Positions 1 through 8,701 of a stretch of DNA of 64,000 nucleotides are shown here, piece by piece. The stretch's first letter is position 1, and each line of letters starts with the position of its first letter. Source of the DNA: Vibrio aerogenes (GTDB lineage Bacteria > Pseudomonadota > Gammaproteobacteria > Enterobacterales > Vibrionaceae). Made by a program: the position numbers and the translations under genes. Where the stretch lies: contig NZ_AP024861.1 of assembly GCF_024346755.1 (NCBI RefSeq), forward strand, positions 2,232,001 through 2,296,000, read 5' to 3'. The notes beneath the pieces were generated by a model. It was not told the DNA's origin. It saw only the letters and a list, made by a program, of their open reading frames with translations, and ran no database searches.

Positions 1-171
1 GTTGGCGCGATGTACAGCGCAACACTCAGCCAGGGTTATCAGGCTGCCATCACCTCTGCCACCGGCGGGTTGTGTGTGGTCTTGCTGCTGATTGGTGTGT
101 ACATCTTTACCCGACGTCCGCGCCAGGTAACACCGGTTTCCCCGGCTAATGCGACAGCCATGACCGATTAA
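1..171 (+). CDS. C-terminal end of a membrane transporter (partial)
   Basis: The window opens inside a reading frame that runs in frame 1 to a TAA at 169-171. The visible 56 residues hold one strongly hydrophobic stretch (about residues 23-38, rich in V, L, I and G) followed by a basic-polar tail containing RRPRQ and a final TAMTD. A last transmembrane helix followed by a positively charged cytoplasmic tail is the usual ending of an MFS permease, and the next gene is also MFS, but the family cannot be fixed from this fragment. The start lies outside the window. Confidence 0.6.
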   Translation, partial: VGAMYSATLSQGYQAAITSATGGLCVVLLLIGVYIFTRRPRQVTPVSPANATAMTD

Positions 172-417
172 AAAAATTTTCACCAGCCCTGTTCAGTCAC
201 ATGCTTCATACCTGATGCCGGAATGCCAATGTTATGCAGTCCGGCACCTGAATCGGTGATTGAATTCAATCGGATAAATCATCAGTAGTCAAAACCAGAT
301 TCATAAGATAAAGTACGGTGTTCATTCATAATTTTATCCATGCCCGGTGATTTTCACTTCACATCACTCAGATAAAATTCCGCTGCCTTTTCAATCCGTT
401 TAAAACAAGGAATGTTT

Positions 418-1680
418 GTGTTACAACAATTTTACCGTGCGGCTTCGATTTACCGCGGCTTACCCAAAGATATTTATTTCCTTGCTATCGCCCGCTTTAT
501 TGTCGGCATGGGAAGCTTTATCTTCTTATTTCTGATGCTGTTACTCACCGAAAAACTCGGTTATTCGACCACCGCTGCCGGTGCTTTGGCAACCGGGCTG
601 ACGGGCATCATTCTGGCCGGTAACTTTGTGGGCGGAAAACTGGCAGATATGTACGGCCATAAACGGGTGCTGGTTGCCGGGGAACTGACCGGCTCCATCA
701 TTTTAATTATCTGTGGTTTTTACAGCGACGCCCCGGTTCTGGTGCCGGTTTTACTGTTCATGACTTTCTTCTTATTCGGCATTGCCTTTCCGGCCAGTAC
801 CGCACTGGTTGCGGACCTGTCAACACCCAAAAACCGCGATGCTATGATGTCTCTCAGCTATCTGGCATTTAATCTGGGCTCGGCCGTCGGACCACTCATT
901 GCAGGTTATCTGTTCTGGAATTATACCCGCTGGATTTTCTTCGCCAACGGGCTGGCGGTTCTTACCGGGATTATCATTGTGATGTTTTTTATCCATGCAA
1001 CCTCAGAGACAACTCAGGAGAATCAGGATGAAGCGGATGAATCCGATTCGCTGGAAAAGCCGGTTTCCGGCTCCGTCTGGTCGGTGCTGAAAGATCGCCC
1101 GCGGATTCCGGTTTTTGCCCTGCTCACCGGGTTTCTGTGGTTTGCGCAAAACCAGATGACCGTTGCCAACCCACTCTACCTGAACTATCTGTTTGGCACA
1201 GACGGACCGGTTATTCTGGGGCAGCTGATGGCTTTCGCTTGTGTGATTGTGGTCTTTGGTACACCCGTTTTGATTAAGCTGACTCAGTCAAAAACCGGTC
1301 CCTTCAGCCTTGCTTTATCCGGGGTACTCTTTGGGCTGGGATATGCACTGATTGTCTGGCAACCGACCGTTCCGGCACATTATCTGGCCTGGCTCCTGAT
1401 GGCGGCCGGGGAGATTTTACTGGTCACCAAAGAAGCGGTTTATCTTGCGAACCAGTCCCCGGCCAGTCACAGAGGGCGGATTCAAGGCACAATGGCCACA
1501 ATGCAAGGTATATTGCGGATGCCGGGATTTGTACTGACCGGCTGGCTCATCGATCATTATGGCTATCACCTGATGTGGAGCGTGGTGATTTTCTGCTGCT
1601 TATCCGCCACTGCCGGATTACTGACACTGGACCGGCAACAAAACAGGCAGCGCCCGAAAACAACGCTGCTCAGTCAGTGA
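418..1680 (+). CDS. MFS transporter
   Basis: About 420 residues with the alternating hydrophobic pattern of 12 helices. Between helices 2 and 3 it carries the MFS signature loop (GGKLADMYGHKR). A charged, acidic central loop (around residues 198-220) separates the two six-helix halves, as is usual for the superfamily. It should sit in the inner membrane as a proton-linked exporter or importer; the substrate is not readable. An ATG at 412 lies directly on top of the AAGGA Shine-Dalgarno, whereas the in-frame GTG at 418 has a 6-base spacing, so 418 is preferred. The gene is monocistronic and ends in a convergent hairpin shared with the LysE gene. Confidence 0.85.
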   Translation: MLQQFYRAASIYRGLPKDIYFLAIARFIVGMGSFIFLFLMLLLTEKLGYSTTAAGALATGLTGIILAGNFVGGKLADMYGHKRVLVAGELTGSIILIICGFYSDAPVLVPVLLFMTFFLFGIAFPASTALVADLSTPKNRDAMMSLSYLAFNLGSAVGPLIAGYLFWNYTRWIFFANGLAVLTGIIIVMFFIHATSETTQENQDEADESDSLEKPVSGSVWSVLKDRPRIPVFALLTGFLWFAQNQMTVANPLYLNYLFGTDGPVILGQLMAFACVIVVFGTPVLIKLTQSKTGPFSLALSGVLFGLGYALIVWQPTVPAHYLAWLLMAAGEILLVTKEAVYLANQSPASHRGRIQGTMATMQGILRMPGFVLTGWLIDHYGYHLMWSVVIFCCLSATAGLLTLDRQQNRQRPKTTLLSQ

Positions 1681-1713
1681 ATCCACTGAAGTTATTGAAA
1701 AAATGACAATCCT

Positions 1714-1758
1714 CGTTCACTGAACTGATTGACTAAAATCATGATCAGTTCGTGAACG
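1714..1758. terminator. Convergent terminator-like hairpin
   Basis: CGTTCAC-t-GAACTGAT at 1714-1729 pairs with ATCAGTTCGTGAACG at 1744-1758: 15 base pairs with one bulged T and a 14-base loop. It lies between the MFS stop (1680) and the stop of the opposing LysE gene (1745), even overlapping the latter. It probably ends transcripts from both sides, although neither side has a long T tract. Confidence 0.55.
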
Positions 1759-2365
1759 CTATCGTTGTCCCAAAGGCGACCAGCCCGATACCGCAGGCTT
1801 GACTCATCTTTTTCCCGGCTCGTTGAAACACTGCGAGAACTTTCTCCGAAGTCACAAGATACGCAACCAGACAGAACCAAAAGATATGTAATACCGAAAT
1901 ATACAGACCATAAATCAACGCAAAGGATGAACGATTATCATCGCCCGGAGAAATAAACTGACTAAATACACTGAGAAAAAACAACATTGTTTTCGGATTG
2001 AGCATGTTACAAAGAAAGCCCTGCATAAAATATCTTTGTGCTTTGTCATGCGGCTTCGGTACAGGAGCCGCCCCGGCATCAAAGGTCAGTTTCGGACAAA
2101 AAATCCCGGTCAGTCCCAGATAAATTAAGTAGGCAGAACCGGCATACTTAATCATGGTAAACAAAATCATACTCTGTGATATTAAGTGACCAATTCCAAG
2201 GATGGAATAACTGATATGTATACAGACGCCTGTCCCAATGCCAAATCCGGTCAGTAATCCGGCTTTCCTTCCATGACCCAGACTGTTCTTCAACACCAGA
2301 ACAAAATCAGCACCTGGGCTTACGACAATTAAGAGCCCCAGAATGATATAGCTTGTTATCTCCAT
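1745..2365 (-). CDS. LysE/RhtB-family amino-acid exporter
   Basis: A 206-residue protein with the family N-terminus: a hydrophobic helix ending in VSPGADFVLV, then the GHGRKAGLLTGFGIGTG loop. Five to six hydrophobic segments follow and the length is that of the family (about 205). Homologues export amino acids such as threonine, homoserine or lysine across the inner membrane. A LysR gene is transcribed divergently with 98 bp between the starts, the standard arrangement in which the LysR protein senses the exported substrate. That LysR gene is interrupted by a stop codon here, so the exporter may now be unregulated or silent. Substrate unknown. Confidence 0.85.
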   Translation of the reverse strand: MEITSYIILGLLIVVSPGADFVLVLKNSLGHGRKAGLLTGFGIGTGVCIHISYSILGIGHLISQSMILFTMIKYAGSAYLIYLGLTGIFCPKLTFDAGAAPVPKPHDKAQRYFMQGFLCNMLNPKTMLFFLSVFSQFISPGDDNRSSFALIYGLYISVLHIFWFCLVAYLVTSEKVLAVFQRAGKKMSQACGIGLVAFGTTIAFTN

Positions 2366-2463
2366 TTTTACTCTCTTGCTTTTTTATTTTGAGATTATTG
2401 TAACGATTATGGCGTCGGTTATAATCGAAAAGAACGCATAGTTAGTGTGAGGAAAATTCACAA

Positions 2464-3330
2464 ATGAGACATCTTAAAGCCTTTCACGTTTTTCATATTG
2501 CCGCCGAATCTTCCAGTTATAGTGAAACAGCGGATAAGCTTCACATCACCCATGGCGCTGTCAGTAAACAAATCAAATTACTGGAAACGTACCTTTCCCA
2601 GTCATTGTTTTACAAACAAGGCCGGGGCATGAAGCTGACCCGTGAGGGAGAGTTACTGAAGCAATACACCAATGTGGCTTTTGATGCGTTAGATTCGGGT
2701 ATGCATCAGTTAAAAAGCATAAAAGGTCATTTCCTTGAAGTCTCATGTGAGCCGACATTAACCATGCGTTGGCTGATGCCCAGACTTTCAGACTATTACA
2801 ACATATCCGGAGTTGATGTAAGGCTCTCTACAGCAGGCGGTCCGGTGACCCTGGGAGAATCCGGGTTGTCGATGGCAATTCGCCGGGATGACTTTGATAT
2901 CCCCTCAGATTATGGGGTGCATCAGCTAGTTGAAGAGTGGGTGGGGCCGGTTTTCTCCCCTGAGTATTGGCGTAAAGTGCAAAATAATCATTCAGAAATA
3001 ACTCTGCTTCACAGCCAGACACGCCATAACGCATGGCATCATTGGTCCATCCAGTCAAACCATGACATTTACCGCAACAAGTCCAATTAATCATTTGATC
3101 ATTTTTACTTCTGTATACAGGCAGCCATCGATGGACTTGGCGCGGCAATAGGTTCATACCCCCTGATTGCTGATGATTTGAACCATGGAAGGCTGGTTGC
3201 ACCTTTTGGCTTTATTTTGTCCGGGCATCATTACGTACTACTGCGGCAATCCAAAGCGTTGGAAACCAAAGAGTCGCAGTTTCAGGCATGGCTTGAAGAA
3301 AAGCTCTCGAAATGTGTGCCTTCCACATAA
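2464..3330 (+). pseudogene. LysR-family regulator interrupted by an in-frame TAA
   Basis: The N-terminal 208 residues carry the winged helix-turn-helix (ETADKLHITHGAVSKQIKLLE) and the start of the effector-binding domain (CEPTLTMRWLMPRLSDYY). An ochre codon at 3088-3090 then stops the frame. Reading on in the same frame gives 79 more residues of clear LysR C-terminus, including AAIDGLGAAIGSYPLIADDL and GRLVAPFGF, ending in TAA at 3328-3330. The total of about 288 residues is normal for the family, so one base substitution explains the break. SD GAGG precedes the ATG. It is divergent from the LysE exporter, its presumed target. A sequencing error or readthrough cannot be excluded. Confidence 0.8.
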
Positions 3331-3340
3331 CAAACTTCCA

Positions 3341-3385
3341 CATAACAAAGATGCAGGCTGAATTTTAAATCAGACAAAACTCAAC
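3341..3385. repeat. 45-bp direct repeat, left copy
   Basis: Matches 8301-8345 at 39 of 45 positions, including the uninterrupted block ACAAAACTCAACA. Read on the minus strand it spells LLSFV followed by a stop, the same last codons as the 123-residue membrane protein whose 3' end forms the right copy. The two copies bracket the LRR-TIR, ART-like and 58-residue genes. Confidence 0.7.
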
Positions 3386-3401
3386 AGATAATGCCATCAG
3401 G

Positions 3402-6400
3402 CTATGAAGATGTCCGGTCAGCAGTCTGACGCCCGCGGATTCTCTTTAACACGAACTCAACCGTGGCCTGTGCTTGCAGGTCCGGTTGACGTTCAGTAAT
3501 CAGGTCACTGATCCATGACAATGCATCCACGCAACAGCCGGTAATCTCCGTGAGTTTCTGCTGAACTTTCACGCTCTGTGTTCCCGCATTTTCAGACCCA
3601 ACCTGACTCACCATTTTTTTCAGTTTCTTTTTCTTTTCAGCCCATAATGCGGCGACTTCCAGACAATCTTCGATACCACCAATTTTAGCATCAGACAGCA
3701 CCACGGGAATCACCCGCTGGACAAAGTCATCCCGCTGCCGCAGGCTACAGTGATAAATCATCGCCAGCTCATGCATACAGTCAATGGAACGAAGCGATTT
3801 TTCACTCACCAGCAAAACGATAAAATCTCCCCGCCCGATTTGCCGTTCAAAGGCTTCAATGCTGTCTCCGGCTTTCATCACGTTGCGATCACGCAGCACA
3901 TTGAGGTCGTCGTGCTCACTGAGCTGTTGATAAATCTCATCACACACCGCCTGTCGCTCATCAGTTTCATCACCCCATGCATAAGAAAAATAGACATTGG
4001 GCAAGGCGTCCGGCGCCACACCGGCGGTGCCAATCGCACTAAATGATTTTTCCTGTGAGTCTTGTTGAGTCATCGCGTCTTCCTTCTGATTATCTGAACC
4101 TTTTAACCAATGTACAGTAGGCTTCTGGCCTAAATGCGTTTTTTCCATGATGGATTCAATCAAATGTTCCGCCAGTGCCTGCCCGGAAGCCCCGGCGATC
4201 TGAATATCAATATGCCCCGGTTGTGTGAAAGGGTCGACCTCATCCTGTAGCCAATGTTCATCCAGCGCGCATTCAAACTGCACTTTGACCCGGTGCTGAC
4301 TGTCATAAAAACAGCAGCCATAGCGCCAGTAATAAGCCTGTGCGCCCGCTTTATCACCAATCTGGCTCAACAAATAACGCATAGTGGCATCATGCAGGAA
4401 GCGATATTCAAACCGGACATGAAAATCAGATGCTGCCTGCTGCCAGATCTGTTCAAAGCGCACCGGGGATTTCTCCAGCAATGCATCCGGCGCTAAATAG
4501 TGCTGTTCATCAATTTTGAAACAGGCACCGCACTGCGTCATCATCTCTACAAACAGCTGTTGATCGGCTTCCTCAATCTCCTGATCCCACAGCAGGTTTT
4601 TCAGTGTCTCGCGGGTAAAACAACCGCCACTTTCTTTCAGAACCGGGAGGACATTTTGCCGCTCCAGTAATAAATACACCCCTTGCAGCGCCCACGCCTG
4701 ATCAAGGATCAACTGATCATCAAAGTGGCCGCGACGGTAAAACACCCGGCCAGACTGATGCAGATACCCGGCCAGCGTCTCCGGTGCAGCCACCTGATGG
4801 GTTGCACACAAGGTCACAAACGCCGTATAGCTCAGCTGTTTGACCTGTTTTTGTTGTAAAGCCTGAATCTCCGCTTCGACCGCAAACCATGAGTTCGGCA
4901 ACCACACCTCCCCGTTGCGTTCAGACTGCAACTGAAGTGCCCGTTTAAAATACGGCTCAAACACCGCCAGCCCATCGGATGTTTTGGCACTGAATGCCAA
5001 CTGTTTTAGGGCCTGAAACGGCTGCGGATGAGGAATCGGGGCCGTCTGTTCGCTTTCAAGCTGGTCACACTGACTCTGGCACACCAGTATATTGGCTTCG
5101 GTCCCGGCCAGGGATTTTAAATACGCCAGCCAGTAACTCAGTGGCCGGTTACGCATTTCAATCTGCTCACAACTCACCAGGTCATTATTTTCAAATCCGG
5201 GATGCCATAGCAGCACATACACCGCCCGTTGATCGATAAACAGGCTGTGAGTGCCAAGATACACATCCTGCCCACCGAAGTCCCAGCAGTTAATCTGCAC
5301 ATCCATATCATCCCTCTGCCATTGAAAATCATGCACATCAATACCGTGCGTGCTGGGCACGGTGTCATCATAGGCTTCCCCCCGCAAGCGTCTTGCCAGC
5401 TGGGTTTTACCAATCCGGCCATTGCCCAGCAGCATCACTTTCAGGGTATTCGGCGTTTGGTAACCATGTTGCTGAATCTCGTGATACCAGTCTTCAATTG
5501 CTTTTTGATCGAACTCAGAGGTTAATTCAGGCGGCACATGTTCGATGGGTAAAGCACCATAAATATCAAGTCTGGGGCGTTCAAGCAGTAAGATTTTTGC
5601 ATCTGACCAGGACAGTTGTTCTCCGGAAACGTGACGGATTGTTAATCGGCTGAGCTGAGGAAATAAAGTCAAGTCAGACAGACGGCTTAAACCAGAACAC
5701 CCAATTAAATCCAGCGAATGTAACTGCGGGCAATCCCCCAGCCCCGACAGACTGCTTAAACCAGCACACTGACTTAAATTCAGCGACTGTAACTGCGGGC
5801 AATCTCCCAGACACGACAGACGGCTTAAACCAGAACACCCACTTAAATCCAGCGACTGTAACTGCGGGCAATCTCCCAGACCCGACAGACTGCTTAAACC
5901 ACGACAATAACTTAAATCCAGCGACTGTAACTGCGGATAATCGCCCAGACCCGACAGACTGCTTAAACCATCACACCCACTTAAATTCAGCGACTGTAAC
6001 TGCGGATAATCGCCCAGACCCGACAGATCGCTTAAACCATCACACCCACTTAAATTCAGCGACTGTAACTGCGGATAATCGCCCAGACCCGACAGACTGC
6101 TTAAATCATCACACCAAATTAAATTCAGCGACTGTAAATGCGGACAATCCCCCAGACCCGACAGACTGCTTAAACCATCACACCTAATTAAATCCAGCGA
6201 CTGTAACTGCTGACAATCTCCCAGACCTGACAGACTGCTTAAACCATCACACCCAAATAAAGACAGCGACTGTAACTGCGGATAATCGCCCAGACCTGAC
6301 AGACTGGTTAAACCATCACACCCACTTAAATTCAGCGACTGTAATTGTGGATAATATCCCAAACCCGACAGACTGCTTAAACCATGACACCGACTTAAAT

Positions 6401-7247
6401 CCAGCGACTGTAACTGCGGATAATCGCCCAGACCCGACAGACTGGTTAAACCATGACACCAACTTAAACCCAGCGACTGTAACTGCGGATAATCACCCAA
6501 ACCCGACAGACTGCTTAAACCATCACAATCACTTAAATCCAGTGACTGTAAATGCGGACAATCCCCCAAACCCGACAGACTGCTTAAACCACCACACCCA
6601 CTTAGATTCAGCGACTGTAACTGCGGATAATCTCCCAGACCCGACAGATTGCTTAAACCACCACACCCACTTAAATTCAGCGACTGTAACTGCGGACAAG
6701 CCCCCAAACCCGACAGACTCATTAAACGATGACACCAGTTTAAATTCAGCGACTGTAACTGCGGATAATCCCCTAACCCCGACAGACTGCTTAAACCATC
6801 ACACTGACTTAAATTCAGCGACTCTAACTGTGGATAATCGCCCAGACCCGACAGACTGCTTAAACCTCTGCACCAACTTAAATCCAGCGACTCTAACTGC
6901 GGATAATCTCCCAGACCCGACAGACTACTTAAACCATCACACCAGCTTAAATCCAGCGACTGCAACTGCGGATAATCACCCAGCCCCGACAGACTGCTTA
7001 AACCATCACACCCACTTAAATTCAGCGACTCCAGCCGCTGAAAATTTTCTAATCCGGACAAAGTCTCCAAAACCCGGCACCGACTTAAATTCAGCCGGGT
7101 GAGTTGCGGTGCCAGCACATTCATATCTTCCGGCAGATGTCTGAGCCGTAACCCGCTCAGATCCAGTTCGGTCTGGGCGGTTTTTAATGCGTGATCGATT
7201 AAACGGCGGGCTTCCTGATGGGCGGCGGGGTGCTGAAATCCGGTCAT
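3402..7247 (-). CDS. LRR-Roc-COR-TIR protein (bacterial ROCO with TIR domain)
   Basis: 1281 residues. A short N-cap (1-87) leads into 19 nearly identical 23-residue leucine-rich repeats (about 88-524, consensus GLGDYPQLQSLDLSxCDGLSSLS) and one degenerate repeat. Next is a Roc GTPase with P-loop GNGRIGKT (608-615) and switch DFGGQD (about 656-661), then a COR-like region. A TIR domain follows (about 1083-1235) with VYFSYAWGD at its start and CMHELAMIY, whose Glu is in the position of the catalytic NADase Glu of TIRs. ROCO proteins use the GTPase to control an attached effector; TIR domains cleave NAD+ in immune-like responses. It is the last gene after the ART-like gene, 116 bp downstream on the same strand. 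An LRR sensor, GTPase switch and NAD-consuming output suggest an antiphage or regulated-toxicity role, which is inference. Confidence 0.85.
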   Translation of the reverse strand: MTGFQHPAAHQEARRLIDHALKTAQTELDLSGLRLRHLPEDMNVLAPQLTRLNLSRCRVLETLSGLENFQRLESLNLSGCDGLSSLSGLGDYPQLQSLDLSWCDGLSSLSGLGDYPQLESLDLSWCRGLSSLSGLGDYPQLESLNLSQCDGLSSLSGLGDYPQLQSLNLNWCHRLMSLSGLGACPQLQSLNLSGCGGLSNLSGLGDYPQLQSLNLSGCGGLSSLSGLGDCPHLQSLDLSDCDGLSSLSGLGDYPQLQSLGLSWCHGLTSLSGLGDYPQLQSLDLSRCHGLSSLSGLGYYPQLQSLNLSGCDGLTSLSGLGDYPQLQSLSLFGCDGLSSLSGLGDCQQLQSLDLIRCDGLSSLSGLGDCPHLQSLNLIWCDDLSSLSGLGDYPQLQSLNLSGCDGLSDLSGLGDYPQLQSLNLSGCDGLSSLSGLGDYPQLQSLDLSYCRGLSSLSGLGDCPQLQSLDLSGCSGLSRLSCLGDCPQLQSLNLSQCAGLSSLSGLGDCPQLHSLDLIGCSGLSRLSDLTLFPQLSRLTIRHVSGEQLSWSDAKILLLERPRLDIYGALPIEHVPPELTSEFDQKAIEDWYHEIQQHGYQTPNTLKVMLLGNGRIGKTQLARRLRGEAYDDTVPSTHGIDVHDFQWQRDDMDVQINCWDFGGQDVYLGTHSLFIDQRAVYVLLWHPGFENNDLVSCEQIEMRNRPLSYWLAYLKSLAGTEANILVCQSQCDQLESEQTAPIPHPQPFQALKQLAFSAKTSDGLAVFEPYFKRALQLQSERNGEVWLPNSWFAVEAEIQALQQKQVKQLSYTAFVTLCATHQVAAPETLAGYLHQSGRVFYRRGHFDDQLILDQAWALQGVYLLLERQNVLPVLKESGGCFTRETLKNLLWDQEIEEADQQLFVEMMTQCGACFKIDEQHYLAPDALLEKSPVRFEQIWQQAASDFHVRFEYRFLHDATMRYLLSQIGDKAGAQAYYWRYGCCFYDSQHRVKVQFECALDEHWLQDEVDPFTQPGHIDIQIAGASGQALAEHLIESIMEKTHLGQKPTVHWLKGSDNQKEDAMTQQDSQEKSFSAIGTAGVAPDALPNVYFSYAWGDETDERQAVCDEIYQQLSEHDDLNVLRDRNVMKAGDSIEAFERQIGRGDFIVLLVSEKSLRSIDCMHELAMIYHCSLRQRDDFVQRVIPVVLSDAKIGGIEDCLEVAALWAEKKKKLKKMVSQVGSENAGTQSVKVQQKLTEITGCCVDALSWISDLITERQPDLQAQATVEFVLKRIRGRQTADRTSS
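5676..6986 (-). repeat. Nineteen 69-bp tandem repeats encoding the LRR array
   Basis: The DNA repeats every 69 bp with very few differences between units. On the plus strand each unit contains a near-constant core ending in GACAGACTGCTTAAACCA. Variation concentrates at the codons around the L-S-x-C position of each LRR (W, G, Q, D, R, Y), the solvent-exposed face. Such homogeneity implies recent unit duplication or gene conversion, and copy number may differ between strains. Confidence 0.9.
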
Positions 7248-7363
7248 AGCGTTCCTTCGGTGCGTGATGAGCTGTTCTTTTGATGCCTGTTATTCTGATG
7301 GCTTTGCAGCTTTTTGTATACATGCAGATTCACATAATATAAAGGATGGCGGGGTGAAGATGA

Positions 7364-8011
7364 TTACACAGCTTTGTACCAGTAATTTCTCTGAACCGGA
7401 TTAAAGTAGCCTAAAATACAGTTGGGATTAACAATACAGAGCTGGATATGATTTTTATCGCGAAAACCAGCGCTTTGGTAAAGCTCATTCCCTTCAGGAA
7501 ACATGCCTCTGACTGAGTCAATAAACTCAGGATGATTTTGGACTTTACGCCGGTTCTGACCAGAACTATCAGACAGCCCCAGATTTTGGGCTATCAATTG
7601 ATTTTTTAAATGATGAAGCCTCAAAATCACCTTACAATCCAGTTCCCGGACAAAACTAATATCATTAATACAAACTTTATTCTGTGGGAGTTCCACACCA
7701 AGTTCCTGACATTCAGCGTTTAAAATATCATAGGCGGATTTCACTTTTTGCAGGTCTTTAGAGTCAAGCAAATCAACGCAATTTCCAAGCCGGATAAATG
7801 CGCCGATGACCGAGGGTTCCCGAACCTTTTGACTTTGCTCTGCCCATTCGAATGCTCTCTGATAGCTCCCCTCCCAAAAATAAATACCATGGCCCAGCCA
7901 GTCATAGTCATTTTCACTTCCGGAAAGAGATTCGCCGTGTTTGAGCACGGCATCGAACACGCACCTGTCACACCCATGAAAACCAACCACAATACTGGGT
8001 GAAATGTGCAT
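7364..8011 (-). CDS. ART/PARP-like fold protein, candidate ADP-ribosyltransferase
   Basis: 215 residues. The N-terminus VVGFHGCDRCVFDAVLKHG is followed by DYDWLGHGIYFWEGSYQRAFEWAEQ. A first-strand FHG, then G-x-GIYFW and a downstream A-x-x-WA, matches the H-Y portion of PARP/DUF3990-type ADP-ribosyltransferase folds; a third catalytic residue (Glu in SFVRELDCKVI?) is only a guess. There is no signal peptide, so it is cytoplasmic. Its ATG follows the TAA of a 58-residue ORF with no gap, so the two are almost certainly co-translated, and it lies 116 bp upstream of the LRR-ROCO-TIR gene. It could be a toxin or defence effector that uses NAD+. Family membership is judged by motif pattern only. 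Confidence 0.55.
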   Translation of the reverse strand: MHISPSIVVGFHGCDRCVFDAVLKHGESLSGSENDYDWLGHGIYFWEGSYQRAFEWAEQSQKVREPSVIGAFIRLGNCVDLLDSKDLQKVKSAYDILNAECQELGVELPQNKVCINDISFVRELDCKVILRLHHLKNQLIAQNLGLSDSSGQNRRKVQNHPEFIDSVRGMFPEGNELYQSAGFRDKNHIQLCIVNPNCILGYFNPVQRNYWYKAV

Positions 8012-8188
8012 TTACGGTTGAACCCTTTGGATCATTTGTCCATGTTTATCCAGAATACCTGCATCGATCAAAGACTTCCGGATACTTTCTTTTGAACAAT
8101 CATGCAATCTTTCACCCTGACAGGATTTGATTTTTTTCTTTTTAAGAATCGCTAAACGCTCATCAAGTGCTGCCTGAAAATCAAACAT
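8012..8188 (-). CDS. 58-residue protein directly upstream of the ART-like gene
   Basis: ATG at 8188 with a strong GGAGG eight bases upstream; TAA at 8014-8012 is immediately followed by the ATG of the ART-like gene at 8011. The product begins MFDFQAALDERLAIL, has a lysine run KKKKIK, and ends GILDKHGQMIQRVQP. It is small, charged, cytoplasmic and probably helical. I recognise no family. Position and coupling are those of an antitoxin or immunity partner of the downstream gene, but that role is inferred only from context. Confidence 0.7.
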   Translation of the reverse strand: MFDFQAALDERLAILKKKKIKSCQGERLHDCSKESIRKSLIDAGILDKHGQMIQRVQP

Positions 8189-8300
8189 TCCATTTCCTCC
8201 AATCTAAACTGCCATAGCACTCATACTACTACAGCAAGCTCAGCCGGAAAATGAAGATTTCAGGCGAAAGATTAACGATGCGACAGATAACAAGTTGCCA

Positions 8301-8345
8301 TGTAACAAAGATGCTGGCTGAGTTTTAAATTACACAAAACTCAAC
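8301..8345. repeat. 45-bp direct repeat, right copy
   Basis: Pairs with 3341-3385 (39/45 identical). This copy includes the final codons and stop of the 123-residue membrane protein (LLSFV-stop on the minus strand), so it looks like the original sequence and the left copy like its duplicate. This is the pattern left when a segment inserts at the 3' end of a gene. Confidence 0.7.
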
Positions 8346-8701
8346 AAAAAACTAAACCAAAAAGGTGCATAAATCGCCAGATCAGCCTGACTGGTATTTC
8401 CCACTTTCCTGACCTGAATCAGCACCACCACCACGACCCAGAACACCATTTCTGCATAATCGAAATAATCTTCCAGATCACGCAAGTGTCTGCTCCGCTC
8501 AAAACCTGCCGGCAGGCCGGGCAGACTGGATAACAGCTCTTTTGACGCTTGTCTCGATTCGGCTTCGGCCTGATGCTTAAAATAACAGGAACTGCTGATC
8601 AGCATCAGCTGGACGGCTAAGGCCACGACGCAGAATATTTTCATTCCTGTATGACGGTTGCCATGCTGTTTCTTGCGTTGATTATTCACCACCCAGCTCA
8701 C
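8330..8701 (-). CDS. Small membrane protein of unknown function
   Basis: Up to 123 residues. One hydrophobic segment lies near residues 20-38 (IFCVVALAVQLMLISSSC), then a polar stretch, then two C-terminal hydrophobic segments (MVFWVVVVVLIQV and IYAPFWFSFLLSFV). The first segment with SSC could be mistaken for a lipobox but lacks the usual LAGC pattern. The gene overlaps the end of the NADAR gene, so it is probably translated by coupling. Several GTG codons (8701, 8692, 8689) and an ATG (8644) are possible starts; 8689 has the best SD spacing (GGTGAG). No known family recognised. Confidence 0.55.
   Translation of the reverse strand: MSWVVNNQRKKQHGNRHTGMKIFCVVALAVQLMLISSSCYFKHQAEAESRQASKELLSSLPGLPAGFERSRHLRDLEDYFDYAEMVFWVVVVVLIQVRKVGNTSQADLAIYAPFWFSFLLSFV

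Noticed and set aside
6347..7102. 251-residue plus-strand ORF with regular N-P-T-D-C-L-N-H repeats
   Set aside because: It is the antisense shadow of the 69-bp LRR repeats; periodicity comes from the real minus-strand gene and there is no RBS.
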